Assembly (NCBI GenBank): GCA_033344895.1 | Contig: JAWPMN010000001.1 | Location: forward strand, 4,573,962 to 4,637,961 | Length of the DNA stretch: 64,000 nt | Source of the DNA: Alphaproteobacteria bacterium | GTDB lineage: Bacteria; Pseudomonadota; Alphaproteobacteria; UBA8366; Aestuariispiraceae | Direction of reading: 5' to 3' | Part shown: positions 34,253 to 42,336 of the stretch, in pieces | How positions within the stretch are numbered: position 1 is the stretch's first letter | Layout: each line of letters opens with the position of its first letter | Notes under the pieces: generated by a model | The model's input: the letters and a program-made list of their open reading frames with translations, nothing else | Databases searched by the model: none | Told to the model about the DNA's origin: nothing | Made by a program: the position numbers and the translations under genes

Positions 34253-35713
34253 TCAGACGACGCGGATGACACCCATCATCCCGCCAGCTTGATGTTCGAG
34301 AATGTGACAATGGAACATCCAGTCGCCGGGATTGTCGGCGACAAAGGCAATCTCGACTTTCTCTCGGGGCGCCATCAGCACCGTGTCCTGCCATTCGCGG
34401 TGGGTCGTCTTGGCGCCGTTGCGCGAGATCACCCGGAAGGAGTGGCCGTGTAGGTGGATCGGGTGATGCCAGGCTGTCGCGTTGGTCATCGCGATCACAT
34501 GGCTCTTGCCGCGGTCAAGCGTCAGCATCGGATCGAGGACATGGCCTTCGGCAGCCTTGCCGTTGATGAACCAGATGCCGTTACCGTGCATCATGCCCAT
34601 AGTTCCCCCCATGCCGCCTGAGCCGCTTTCGCCCATGCTGCCGCCCATCTCGCGCATCACCATGCCGCCCATCATGCCACCGTTGAAAACGACGTCGTGC
34701 CGACGGGCCGTGCCGGGATCCGGCTCGGGCAGCGGGTTGGCCGGCAGGGCGATGGGCCAGTCGGGCGTGTATTCCCTCAGCGGCGCTTCGTCATAGGCGA
34801 GATCGACCAGCCGGTATTCGAGGCCCTTATAGAACCGGTCGACAACCGAGACTCGGCTGCTCGGCTCGCCTGTCATGTCGAGGATGAGGTCGGCACGCAT
34901 GGCAGGGCCGAGGACGACCAGACCGTCCGTTGGTTGGTGCGGGGTGACCGGCTGGCCGTCGAGCGCGATGACCTTGAGCGCGTGAGTCTGGAAGTCGAGG
35001 CCGAAGATGCGCGCATTCGCGGCGTTGATGAGCCGCAACCGCACCCGCTCGCCGCGACGCACTGCAAACGTATCCGGCACGCGGCCGTTGATCGTAGCGG
35101 TATTGCCGACCCGGCCACCGTGGTTCATGTCGTGGCGGTTGCCGAAATCCTCGCTGATCTCGGCGGATTGCGTCAGCCGCCAATCGTCGATGACCCAGGT
35201 TATATCGCGGTCCACGCGAGGGGGTTCGGTCTCTTCGATGATCATCGGACCGTAGAGGCCGCGCCCGACCTGCTCGAAGCTACGCTGGTGGGGGTGGTAC
35301 CAGAACGTTCCGGCATCGACCGCGTCGAACTCGTAAACGAAGGTATCGCCCGCCGCGATCGGGCGTTGAGTCAGGTGCGGCACGCCGTCCATCGCATTCG
35401 GTAGCCTCACCCCGTGCCAATGGACGGTAGTTTCCTCGGCCAGGGCGTTCTCGACCGTGATGCGCAGGCGCTCGCCCTGTCGCACGCGGATCTCGGGGCC
35501 GGGAACGGCGCCATTGTAGCACCAGGCCGGGGTTTCGCCGTGCGGCTCGGGTACGAGACGTGCCCTGCCGCGTGCGGCGCGCAGCGAGAACGCCTTGGTT
35601 TCGGCGCGCGCAGCCTTTGTCATAATGATCGGCATTGCAAGACTCGCCGAGCCGGCGGCAAGCGCTGTCAGCAGGCTTCGCCGTGACAGCGCCGAGGTGT
35701 GGATTGGTGACAT
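34253..35713 (-). CDS. Tat-exported multicopper oxidase (CueO/CopA type)
   Basis: This 486-aa periplasmic oxidase probably oxidises Cu(I) to the less toxic Cu(II). A twin-arginine signal is visible (ALSRRSLLTAL). The three cupredoxin domains carry the four copper-binding blocks: TVHWHGVRL, TFWYHPHQRS, HPIHLHGHSF and MFHCHILEHQAGGM. A Met/Gly-rich loop (GGMMGGMVMREMGGSMGES and following) near residues 345-385 is like the Met-rich Cu(I) site of CueO. It is the first securely placed gene of the 12-gene copper operon. Confidence 0.95.
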   Translation of the reverse strand: MSPIHTSALSRRSLLTALAAGSASLAMPIIMTKAARAETKAFSLRAARGRARLVPEPHGETPAWCYNGAVPGPEIRVRQGERLRITVENALAEETTVHWHGVRLPNAMDGVPHLTQRPIAAGDTFVYEFDAVDAGTFWYHPHQRSFEQVGRGLYGPMIIEETEPPRVDRDITWVIDDWRLTQSAEISEDFGNRHDMNHGGRVGNTATINGRVPDTFAVRRGERVRLRLINAANARIFGLDFQTHALKVIALDGQPVTPHQPTDGLVVLGPAMRADLILDMTGEPSSRVSVVDRFYKGLEYRLVDLAYDEAPLREYTPDWPIALPANPLPEPDPGTARRHDVVFNGGMMGGMVMREMGGSMGESGSGGMGGTMGMMHGNGIWFINGKAAEGHVLDPMLTLDRGKSHVIAMTNATAWHHPIHLHGHSFRVISRNGAKTTHREWQDTVLMAPREKVEIAFVADNPGDWMFHCHILEHQAGGMMGVIRVV

Positions 35714-35855
35714 TGTTGTGGTCTCATCTGGTGTCTGTATCGCGTCACACGCGCAGATCTTGATCCGTGCATGAGGTCAGCGGCGATAGCCGGCGCAAAG
35801 GCTCGGAAATCGCGTCAGAACGCAATGAACGAGGCGCGCCTCGACCCGCGTTGGA

Positions 35856-36197
35856 TCAGATGAGAGTTCGGGGAGGGTAAGGTTCAGGCAGACCGGTCCA
35901 GCCTGTCAGGTGTTCCACCAATTGTAGCGTAGCCAACTCAGCAATGCGGGGGCTGAACGTATCGACCTGGCTGAGGCTGGCAGCGAAAGCGACCGTGCAA
36001 ACGATTTCGCAAGTCGGTTCGCTCATTTCTCTATCAACGTCGGTGCCACACCCTTGGCAGATTTCCATGCCAACTCCGCCAATGTCAGCCACGGCCATTT
36101 TGAGCGACATACTGTTCGCACCCACCGAATGAACGACTGCGCCTGTCGCGAAGAGGGCGATTATGGCAAGCGTGAAGATGCGGGTGCGAAAATGCAT
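35856..36197 (-). CDS. Small secreted protein with CxIVCT motif
   Basis: This 113-aa protein has a signal peptide (about 1-27). Its mature part has CQGCGTDVD and PTCEIVCTVAF, four cysteines in two pairs, and a Pro-rich end (LPEPYPPR). The C-E-I-V-C-T block matches C-M-I-V-C-T in the protein encoded at 25185-25511. AAGGTGAT precedes the ATG. It lies 142 bases upstream of the multicopper oxidase and reads the same way, so it may be the first gene of that operon. Metal binding is inferred. Confidence 0.65.
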   Translation of the reverse strand: MHFRTRIFTLAIIALFATGAVVHSVGANSMSLKMAVADIGGVGMEICQGCGTDVDREMSEPTCEIVCTVAFAASLSQVDTFSPRIAELATLQLVEHLTGWTGLPEPYPPRTLI

Positions 36198-37079
36198 ATC
36201 ACCTTATATGGTGCAGGCTTTGAGCTGTCGAGGTGTAAGATGTCGCATCATTGGATTAATGCCCCATCCCGTGCAGCAGCACAGTAACGCCACTACCGTC
36301 TACGCGGCGAGCTCCAACCTCTCCACAATCGTCTAATATAGGAAGATGATCTCGCCGAGCGCGTTCGGCGACGCGCCGGTTTTGAGGGGCATTGCCATTG
36401 TCTGATGCGACCGGCTCTATTGACGCAACAAACTGGCTGCCTAGCTGGATGCCGGGGAAATCCGGCCTATCCGGTGCTATTCAGTTGTGATAATGGAATC
36501 GCCGACTCCCACCGTGTAACCGTCTACGGCGCTGCTCTCGGCAATCAGGCGGGCGGTTCAGTCGAGATAGGAAATTCCGGACCAAGGCGGACAGAAGTTC
36601 GATGTACTGGCCTTGGCGGCATTCGCCACGAGACCATCCTTGGCGCCCGCGAGGACTTTCCAGCCCGTGAACTGCGATTATCGGCTAAGCCCGGTAAATC
36701 GGGTTGGCGGTACGTTTACCATGCAAGGCTAATGCGGTGCGGATTTAGGTCTTCGACAGCACACAACCGTCGTAGACGCAAATGCCGACAATCGTCCAAG
36801 GTTTGTGAGAGTCCGGCTATCAGGAGAGTGCTGTACCACTACATTTGCTGGATGGCTAACGGCCGCCGGCGAAGTAGCCAGGGATCTGGCCTGCTGCCTG
36901 ACCCACTACGGACGTTTGCCAAGCCCATTTGGGCTGCCCCATGCTAGCTTCCCGACGACTTAACGGGGTACCCGATTGCGTCAGGCTCTATCAGACGGGT
37001 TGAACCACCATTATGGCGCAGGCCACGAAGCACACAGCAATCTCGGCAACGTCGCCGATATAGACAAAGACTGTCCCGA
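36198..37079. other. Long non-coding stretch between the copper and mercury clusters
   Basis: It contains the copper-cluster promoter region on its left and a copy of the dispersed repeat at 36846-36917. A 180-codon open frame on the plus strand (36405-36947) has an unnatural composition (Arg/Cys-rich, no domain) and runs through the repeat, so I do not call it. A 31-codon minus-strand piece just after the merR stop (ending near 36990) reads like one membrane helix (VFVYIGDVAEIAVCFVACAI) and may be a remnant of a lost mer-region gene. Confidence 0.45.
36846..36917. repeat. Dispersed island repeat, copy 2
   Basis: GGCTAACGGCCGCCGGCGAA, then GGGATCTGGCCTGCTGCCTG and ACCCACTACGGACGTTT. It matches the other copies closely and lies between the copper and mercury clusters. 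Confidence 0.7.
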
Positions 37080-37499
37080 TCAAGACGCTAGAGCCTCCAA
37101 TACCGGGCACTCCGGCACCTGTTCGCCGGAGCACTGCGCCGCCGTTGCGGCTAGTACCTTCTCAATTCGTTTGAGGTCCGCAATCTTGGTGCGCACATCG
37201 GACAGATGCTGTTCCGTAAGCACCTTCACCTCGGCACAAGTCTGAGTCCCCCGGTCGACTAGACGCAAAAGCCCACGCAAGTCCCCGATGGAGAACCCCA
37301 ATTCCCGGCCGCGCAAGATGAAGCGCAGGCGCGAAACGTGCGCATCATCATAGATACGATAGCCAGCGGCCGTGCGTGGGGGGGCTGGCATCATGCCGAT
37401 TTTCTCGTAGTAGCGAATGGTCTCCAGGTTGCAGCCCGTCCGCCGCGCGAGTTCCGCACGCATCAAACGTCTCTCGGAAATGTGATCAACCATGATCAT
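37080..37499 (-). CDS. merR: Mercury-responsive MerR regulator
   Basis: This 139-aa regulator has a helix-turn-helix (MRAELARRTGCNLETIRYYE) and three candidate Hg ligands: Cys88 (TQTCAEVK), Cys123 and Cys131 (QCSGEQVPEC). Cys88 corresponds to MerR Cys82. The spacing of the last two is eight, one less than in Tn501 MerR. It is divergent from merTPFA across a 19-bp-spaced promoter, so function is clear from context. A downstream ATG (residue 13) is an equally good start. Confidence 0.92.
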   Translation of the reverse strand: MIMVDHISERRLMRAELARRTGCNLETIRYYEKIGMMPAPPRTAAGYRIYDDAHVSRLRFILRGRELGFSIGDLRGLLRLVDRGTQTCAEVKVLTEQHLSDVRTKIADLKRIEKVLAATAAQCSGEQVPECPVLEALAS

Positions 37500-37509
37500 G
37501 AAAACCCTC

Positions 37510-37540
37510 TTGAGTCTGTAGGCACTACAGACATTACCTT
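37510..37540 (+). promoter_or_regulatory. MerR-type promoter of merTPFA
   Basis: TTGAGT, a 19-bp spacer, TACCTT. The spacer begins with the perfect dyad CTGTAG-GCA-CTACAG (37516-37530). This is the usual MerOP design, pointing at merT. Confidence 0.88.
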
Positions 37541-37571
37541 AGCGCCAGAGTGAAAGCGAGGATGATGACGT

Positions 37572-37970
37572 ATGAGCACGACCGAGACAAAAATCCGCCC
37601 GTTACAAGTTGAGAGAGACATCGACGACCGGAAGCGAAAGCTCTTTACGGCAGGAGGCGTGATTGGGGCCATTCTCGCGTCGACCTGCTGTGTTGTACCG
37701 CTGTTGTTTGTGGTTCTGGGCATTTCCGGGGCGTGGATCGGCAATCTGACGACACTGGAGCCCTTCAAACCTTACTTTGCAGGTGTTGCGCTGACCTTCA
37801 TCGGACTTGGCTTTTGGCAGGTCTACTTCAAAACCAAACCAGCCTGCGAAGACGGCAGCTACTGCGCTAGGCCGAATTCGACCGTCATCGCCAAGACCGC
37901 CCTATGGCTTTCAACCGTCATCGTTCTGCTCGCGCTGACCATCAATTGGTGGGCGCCGATATTCTACTGA
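37572..37970 (+). CDS. merT: Mercuric ion transporter MerT
   Basis: This 132-aa inner-membrane protein has three helices. The first helix carries the vicinal cysteine pair in ILASTCCVVPLLFV that accepts Hg(II) from MerP, and the loop after helix 2 has a second Cys pair (PACEDGSYCA). It is slightly longer at the N-terminus than Tn501 MerT (116 aa). It is the first gene of the mer operon. Confidence 0.94.
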   Translation: MSTTETKIRPLQVERDIDDRKRKLFTAGGVIGAILASTCCVVPLLFVVLGISGAWIGNLTTLEPFKPYFAGVALTFIGLGFWQVYFKTKPACEDGSYCARPNSTVIAKTALWLSTVIVLLALTINWWAPIFY

Positions 37971-37993
37971 ACCGGAACTTAGGAACTACACTG

Positions 37994-38326
37994 ATGAAAC
38001 GAACCGTCATCCTCTCCATCACTTTGCTGACCCTAATCGGGTTTGGCTGGACAATCGGGTCGTCCGTGCCCCCGGCCACAGCGCAGTTTGCATCCCAGCA
38101 AGTGTCCGCCGCCCAGACCCAGGTATTCGCGATCGAGAACATGAATTGCGCCCTGTGCCCCATCACTGTGAAGAAGGCTATGGAGGGCGTTGCGGGTGTA
38201 ACATCGGTAGCTGTTGATTTCGACGCCAAGACGGCGACGGTGGTTTTCGACCCGTCGGTGACGAACGCAGACGCCATTGCCGCCGCCTCCACCGACGCGG
38301 GCTATCCTGCATCGGTCAAAGGCTGA
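37994..38326 (+). CDS. merP: Periplasmic mercury-binding protein MerP
   Basis: This 110-aa protein has a signal peptide (about 1-32, TAQFA) and an HMA domain with the metal motif ENMNCALCPITVKKAM (CxxC), where GMTC is usual. It scavenges Hg(II) in the periplasm and hands it to MerT. It starts 23 bases after merT. Confidence 0.94.
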   Translation: MKRTVILSITLLTLIGFGWTIGSSVPPATAQFASQQVSAAQTQVFAIENMNCALCPITVKKAMEGVAGVTSVAVDFDAKTATVVFDPSVTNADAIAAASTDAGYPASVKG

Positions 38327-38331
38327 GCCTG

Positions 38332-38580
38332 ATGAAGGACGCCACGATCCTCAAGACCGGCATCATTGGCACGGTCATCGCTGCCATCTGCTGCGCAACC
38401 CCCGTGCTGGTCGTTGCCCTCGGTGCGCTCGGCCTGTCGGCCTGGGTGGGCGGGCTCGACTACGTGCTTCTGCCCTCGCTCGCCGTCTTCCTCAGCCTGA
38501 CGGCCTACGGCCTGTGGCGGCGCACCCGCGCGGCGGCCTGTTGCGATACGAGCACTCAGACAAACAAGGAAAGAGACTGA
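38332..38580 (+). CDS. merF: Mercury transporter MerF
   Basis: This 82-aa protein has two transmembrane helices. The first has the Hg-binding pair AAICCATPVLVVALG and the C-terminus has a second pair (RAAACCDTS), both characteristic of MerF. It gives a second uptake route beside MerT. It starts five bases after merP and ends one base before merA. Confidence 0.92.
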   Translation: MKDATILKTGIIGTVIAAICCATPVLVVALGALGLSAWVGGLDYVLLPSLAVFLSLTAYGLWRRTRAAACCDTSTQTNKERD

Positions 38581-38581
38581 C

Positions 38582-40012
38582 ATGGCGGACTGCTGCGCCC
38601 CGACCAAATCATCCAAAGCGAGTTACGACATCGCCGTCATAGGCGCTGGCTCGGCGGGATTTTCCGCCGCCATCACGGCCGCCGAACAGGGCGCGAACGT
38701 GGCGCTGATCGGCCATGGCACCATTGGCGGTACCTGCGTCAATGTCGGCTGCGTTCCGTCCAAGACCATGATCCGGGCCGCCGAGGCGCTGCATGGCGCA
38801 CGCGCCGTGGGTCGTTTTCCGGGGCTGACCGGGGAAACCCAGTTGAATGACTGGCGGCGTCTGATCGCCGCCAAGGATGACCTCGTCTCCACGCTCAGGC
38901 AGAAGAAGTACGCGGACCTCCTACCCGAATACAACACTATTGCCTATCTGGAAGGTGAGGCCCGGCTGAACGGGGCAGGTGTCCTCGTTGACGACACCGC
39001 CGTAGCTGCTGGAAAGACCATCATCGCTACGGGCGGGCGGCCTGCCGTGCCGCCTGTTCGCGGTATCGAAAGCGTGCGCTACCTGACCAGTACGACGCTT
39101 CTGGAACTGGAAGAACTACCCGAGAGCCTGATCGTCCTCGGCGGTGGTTATATCGGCGCCGAGCTCGCGCAGATGATGGCCCGTATGGGTGTCAGGGTGA
39201 CAGTGATCTGCCGCTCGCGCCTTCTGCCGCAGGTAGAGCCGGAAATTTCCGCAGCTCTGGCAGACGTATTCCGGGACGAGGAAATCGTCCTTCATTGCGG
39301 CATCGCCTACGATGCCTGCCGCGAAGACGAGACCGGCGTGACTGTCTGCATAAAGGAAGATGGCCGTCTGATCGAGCTGAAGGCCGAGAGGCTTCTGATC
39401 GCGACAGGGCGCACGCCCAATACCGATGCGCTGGGCTTGAATGATGCCGGCATTGAACAGGACAGCCGTGGCGCCATTGTTATCGATGACCGGATGCGTA
39501 CGTCTCGGTCTGGTGTCTACGCCGCCGGCGACGTGACTGATCGCGATCAGTTCGTCTACATGGCGGCCTATGGGGCGAAGATCGCCGCCCTCAATGCGCT
39601 GAACGGCGACAGCCTTGCCTACGACAACAGTGCCATGCCGTGGGTGGTGTTTTCCGACCCGCAGGTGGCGGGCGTGGGCCTTACCGAGGCAGCGGCGGAG
39701 GCGACCGGTCACGCGATCAAGACCTCCATCTTGCCGCTGGACGCAGTACCGCGCGCGCTTGCCGCGCGCGACACGCGGGGACTGATCAAGCTGGTTGCGG
39801 ATGCCAAGACCGACCACCTGCTCGGGGGTCAGGTCCTCGCACCCGAGGGCGCCGACAGCATCCAGACATTGGCCATGGCGCTCAAATTCGGAATGACGAC
39901 CAAAGCGCTTGGAGAGACCATTTTCCCCTATCTAACTACGGTCGAGGGACTGAAGCTCGCAGCCCAAACCTTCGACAAGGATGTCACCAAGCTATCATGC
40001 TGTGCCGGATAA
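38582..40012 (+). CDS. merA: Mercuric reductase MerA (without N-terminal HMA domain)
   Basis: This 476-aa FAD enzyme reduces Hg(II) to volatile Hg(0) with NADPH. The FAD fold is AVIGAGSAGFSAAI; the redox cysteines lie in GGTCVNVGCVPSK; the NAD fold is VLGGGYIGAELAQMM. The second FAD motif is VYAAGDVT, and the C-terminal Hg-binding cysteine pair is in KLSCCAG, so all catalytic parts are present. The N-terminal NmerA domain of Tn501 MerA is absent and replaced by a short start with its own Cys pair (MADCCAPTKS), possibly doing part of its job (inference). Confidence 0.96.
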   Translation: MADCCAPTKSSKASYDIAVIGAGSAGFSAAITAAEQGANVALIGHGTIGGTCVNVGCVPSKTMIRAAEALHGARAVGRFPGLTGETQLNDWRRLIAAKDDLVSTLRQKKYADLLPEYNTIAYLEGEARLNGAGVLVDDTAVAAGKTIIATGGRPAVPPVRGIESVRYLTSTTLLELEELPESLIVLGGGYIGAELAQMMARMGVRVTVICRSRLLPQVEPEISAALADVFRDEEIVLHCGIAYDACREDETGVTVCIKEDGRLIELKAERLLIATGRTPNTDALGLNDAGIEQDSRGAIVIDDRMRTSRSGVYAAGDVTDRDQFVYMAAYGAKIAALNALNGDSLAYDNSAMPWVVFSDPQVAGVGLTEAAAEATGHAIKTSILPLDAVPRALAARDTRGLIKLVADAKTDHLLGGQVLAPEGADSIQTLAMALKFGMTTKALGETIFPYLTTVEGLKLAAQTFDKDVTKLSCCAG

Positions 40013-40088
40013 CGTCCGCCTTTGGCTAACGGACGCCGGCGAAGGAGCCAGGGGGCCTGCCTCACTAATGGCCCCGTGACGGACATTC
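40013..40088. repeat. Dispersed island repeat, copy 3
   Basis: It begins at the base after the merA stop codon: CGTCCGCCTTTGGCTAACGG, then GCCGGCGAAGGAGCC and, at the end, CCGTGACGGACATTC. The ends CGTCCG and CGGACA are near inverted repeats. It lies exactly at the 3' end of the mer operon. Confidence 0.7.
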
Positions 40089-40968
40089 AGGTTGAGGGCG
40101 CTTGTCTATGATGAAGCGATTTTCGGAAAAACCAAACGATCCACGGAATGCCTATTACAGCGCCAAGGGGCCCCAACCACCAAAAGGCTCGAAACTCATC
40201 CAAGGTCCAATTCTGTGTCCCGCTATAAACTGTCCCTTCGACTAATAGCAACACGAACACAATCGCATTGTTCGACATGTGGATGACTATGGGCCCAAAA
40301 AGAGATTTTGTTTTCATGTAAATTGCTGAGAGAACAGCTCCAAAAATTAACCCGCCAACAACGTCAACATGAAACAAGGCGAATATCATGGACGAGAACA
40401 CTACCGCCTTGGCGGGCCCATATTGTTGGTGCCACCTATTAAGCAGAAAGCCCCTGAAAAATAATTCTTCGACTACAGGCGCGATAGCCACGAGGACAAT
40501 CGCATTAACCCCACTCGCAAGAACAGCTTCAATTCGTGGTTCCCACCAGATAAGAGGCGGAACGTCCAATACCCAAAAAACCACGAAATCCGGCCAAGCG
40601 TATGATAGTGGCAAATAAACTGAGTATAAGCCAAAAACCGAAACGCCAACTAGCGGGATGCCAAGAAGACTGTAAATCCAAACCTGTTTTGCATTTAGCC
40701 GGTGCCCAAACGAAATTTGATCTGCAATGCCCGCTTTCTTACAAGCAACCCAAATTAAGCTGGCTAAGAGAACATACACCGCACACCCGACAATCGCGTC
40801 CGGAAGCGACCGTACCTCAGCTACAAAAAATTCAGGCCAAATGAATCTAGCACTCAAGAGTGGAAGCGCCGTTGCCAGCAATAACATCAGCAACAAACTT
40901 CGCCCCCGAAGTACAGCAAACATCGCCGATGAATCCATTTGCGGTTCGCCTTCTTGGTGCTCTTTCAA
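40087..40968 (-). CDS. CPBP-family intramembrane glutamic protease
   Basis: This protein of about 293 aa has seven to eight helices and the CPBP/ABI motifs: VEELFFRGFLLNRW (paired Glu), FALFHVDVVGG (His) and IHMSNNAIV. Relatives process prenylated proteins or confer self-immunity to bacteriocins. The start is uncertain: TTG at 40968 has GGAGG just upstream, ATG at 41019 extends the frame, and ATG at 40938 shortens it. The gene is AT-richer than its neighbours and stands alone, consistent with separate acquisition. The substrate is unknown. Confidence 0.85.
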   Translation of the reverse strand: MKEHQEGEPQMDSSAMFAVLRGRSLLLMLLLATALPLLSARFIWPEFFVAEVRSLPDAIVGCAVYVLLASLIWVACKKAGIADQISFGHRLNAKQVWIYSLLGIPLVGVSVFGLYSVYLPLSYAWPDFVVFWVLDVPPLIWWEPRIEAVLASGVNAIVLVAIAPVVEELFFRGFLLNRWHQQYGPAKAVVFSSMIFALFHVDVVGGLIFGAVLSAIYMKTKSLFGPIVIHMSNNAIVFVLLLVEGTVYSGTQNWTLDEFRAFWWLGPLGAVIGIPWIVWFFRKSLHHRQAPST

Positions 40969-41196
40969 TTTTCCTCCATGCGCCGCGCGATCAAATGGAA
41001 TTGATGCGGCCCCATTCATTATAAACTCAGGTGTTTACTTTCAGGCAACTAGGAACAGAAATAGCGTCAACGAAGAATAGTAACCGGCACAGATTCAGCG
41101 AGCTTTGAGTACCAACCTAATTTCCAACGCACATCCGTTCCTGGCTACGTTCCACTAGAGGAGGCAGAGCGGACCAAATCCGCTCCGCCCTAAGGG

Positions 41197-41832
41197 TCAG
41201 ACTTCAACTTGTTCAGCAATTTCGAGCGCATCATCGACTTCTATTCCTAGATAACGAACGGTGCTCTCGATTTTTGTATGGCCCAGCAACAGCTGGACGG
41301 CACGCAGGTTTCCGGTTTTTCGGTAGATCAGCGTCGCCTTTGTACGCCTCAGCGAATGTGTCCCGTACAAGGCCCGGTCGAGACCAATGTATGTGACCCA
41401 GTTGCCGACCAGTCGCGCGTATTGCCTAGTTGTTAGATGCTCATCTCTACCGCGGTTCCCAGGGAACAAATACTCTCCCAGTGGCCGCCGGGGTGACTCG
41501 AGATAGGCATCGACGGCTTCCCGTGTTGGTTCGGTTAGCTCGAACTTGACCGGTCTGCCGGTTTTCCGCTGACGGACCGTCGCTCGATTCGCCGTACAGC
41601 CATTCGGGGCTATGTCGTTCACCTTCAAAGCGACGACATCACAACCACGCAGTTTGCTGTCGATCGCCACATTGAAGAGGGCGAGATCCCGAACCTTCCT
41701 TGACAACCCAAGATGCGCTCGAATGGCCCATACATGTTTCGCTTTCAAAGGTGGCTTCGGGCCAGTGAACTTTCCCTTGTTCCAGGGCACACGGCGTCTG
41801 CTTGGGGCGCAGTTAATGGTTAAATGTACCAT
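41197..41832 (-). CDS. Small tyrosine recombinase/integrase
   Basis: This 211-aa protein is nearly only the catalytic domain of the phage-integrase family, preceded by a short basic N-terminus (RRRVPWNKGKF). The first catalytic Arg is in DSKLRGCDVVAL. The His-x-x-Arg box is in THSLRRTKATLIYRKTG, the second His in LLLGHTKIEST, and the nucleophilic Tyr in VRYLGIEV. A DNA-binding arm domain is missing, as usual for this group. GAGGAG precedes the ATG at 41832. It may move parts of the island, but no att sites were found. Confidence 0.88.
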   Translation of the reverse strand: MVHLTINCAPSRRRVPWNKGKFTGPKPPLKAKHVWAIRAHLGLSRKVRDLALFNVAIDSKLRGCDVVALKVNDIAPNGCTANRATVRQRKTGRPVKFELTEPTREAVDAYLESPRRPLGEYLFPGNRGRDEHLTTRQYARLVGNWVTYIGLDRALYGTHSLRRTKATLIYRKTGNLRAVQLLLGHTKIESTVRYLGIEVDDALEIAEQVEV

Positions 41833-41980
41833 CGGAGCTCTCCTCAGAAGATGGATGGAAGAGAGCAGTATGCGGTCGGTAGATGAAACGACCGAATTGC
41901 CAACCCCTGCTAACCTGAACAAGATCGGCATATGCAGCGGGGCCAAACTTGTTTCCCCATAAGCCCTGGGAGGGAAGGCG

Positions 41981-42211
41981 ATGACAAAATCTACAGTCTT
42001 TTACAGCAACCGAACCCAGGCCGTTCGGATCCCAAAGGCATTGGCGTTTCCGGATCACATCAAAAAGGTTGAAGTCCTGGCCGTTGGAAACGCGCTTGTG
42101 ATTTACCCACAAGGCGCAACGTGGAGAACTTTCTTCGAAGGCGACCGGGCGACCTCGGACTTCATGGCCACGCGCGATCAACCTGGGCAACAGGTGCGCG
42201 AAGGTCTCTGA
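41981..42211 (+). CDS. VapB-like antitoxin (orphan)
   Basis: This 76-aa protein starts with the VapB/AbrB-type DNA-binding fold (FYSNRTQAVRIPKALAFP, then VEVLAVGNALVIYPQG) and has a C-terminal tail that would wrap a toxin (WRTFFEGDRATSDFMATRD). A VapC PIN-domain toxin normally overlaps the end, but the next DNA is a repeat and then a gene on the other strand, so the toxin is missing. It is divergent from the recombinase gene with a short spacer. Confidence 0.75.
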   Translation: MTKSTVFYSNRTQAVRIPKALAFPDHIKKVEVLAVGNALVIYPQGATWRTFFEGDRATSDFMATRDQPGQQVREGL

Positions 42212-42233
42212 AGGCGCGTGCAGCCACCTTAAA

Positions 42234-42306
42234 ACGTCCGCTTCTGGCTAACGGCCGCCGGCAGAAGGGGCGTGGTGCCTGGCTTGCTGCCTGACCCATA
42301 TCAGAA
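42234..42306. repeat. Dispersed island repeat, copy 4
   Basis: ACGTCCGCTTCTGGCTAACG, then GCCGCCGGCAGAAGGGGC and GGCTTGCTGCCTGACCCATA. It starts 22 bases after the vapB-like stop. Its right end is less complete (TATCAG, where ACGGAC is expected). Confidence 0.7.
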
Positions 42307-42336
42307 GAGTGCAGAAGTCGAGGTTTCAACTCACAA

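Noticed and set aside
36405..36947. A 180-codon plus-strand frame between the copper and mercury clusters
   Set aside because: Runs through a copy of the intergenic repeat, has Arg/Cys-rich unnatural composition and no ribosome site or domain.
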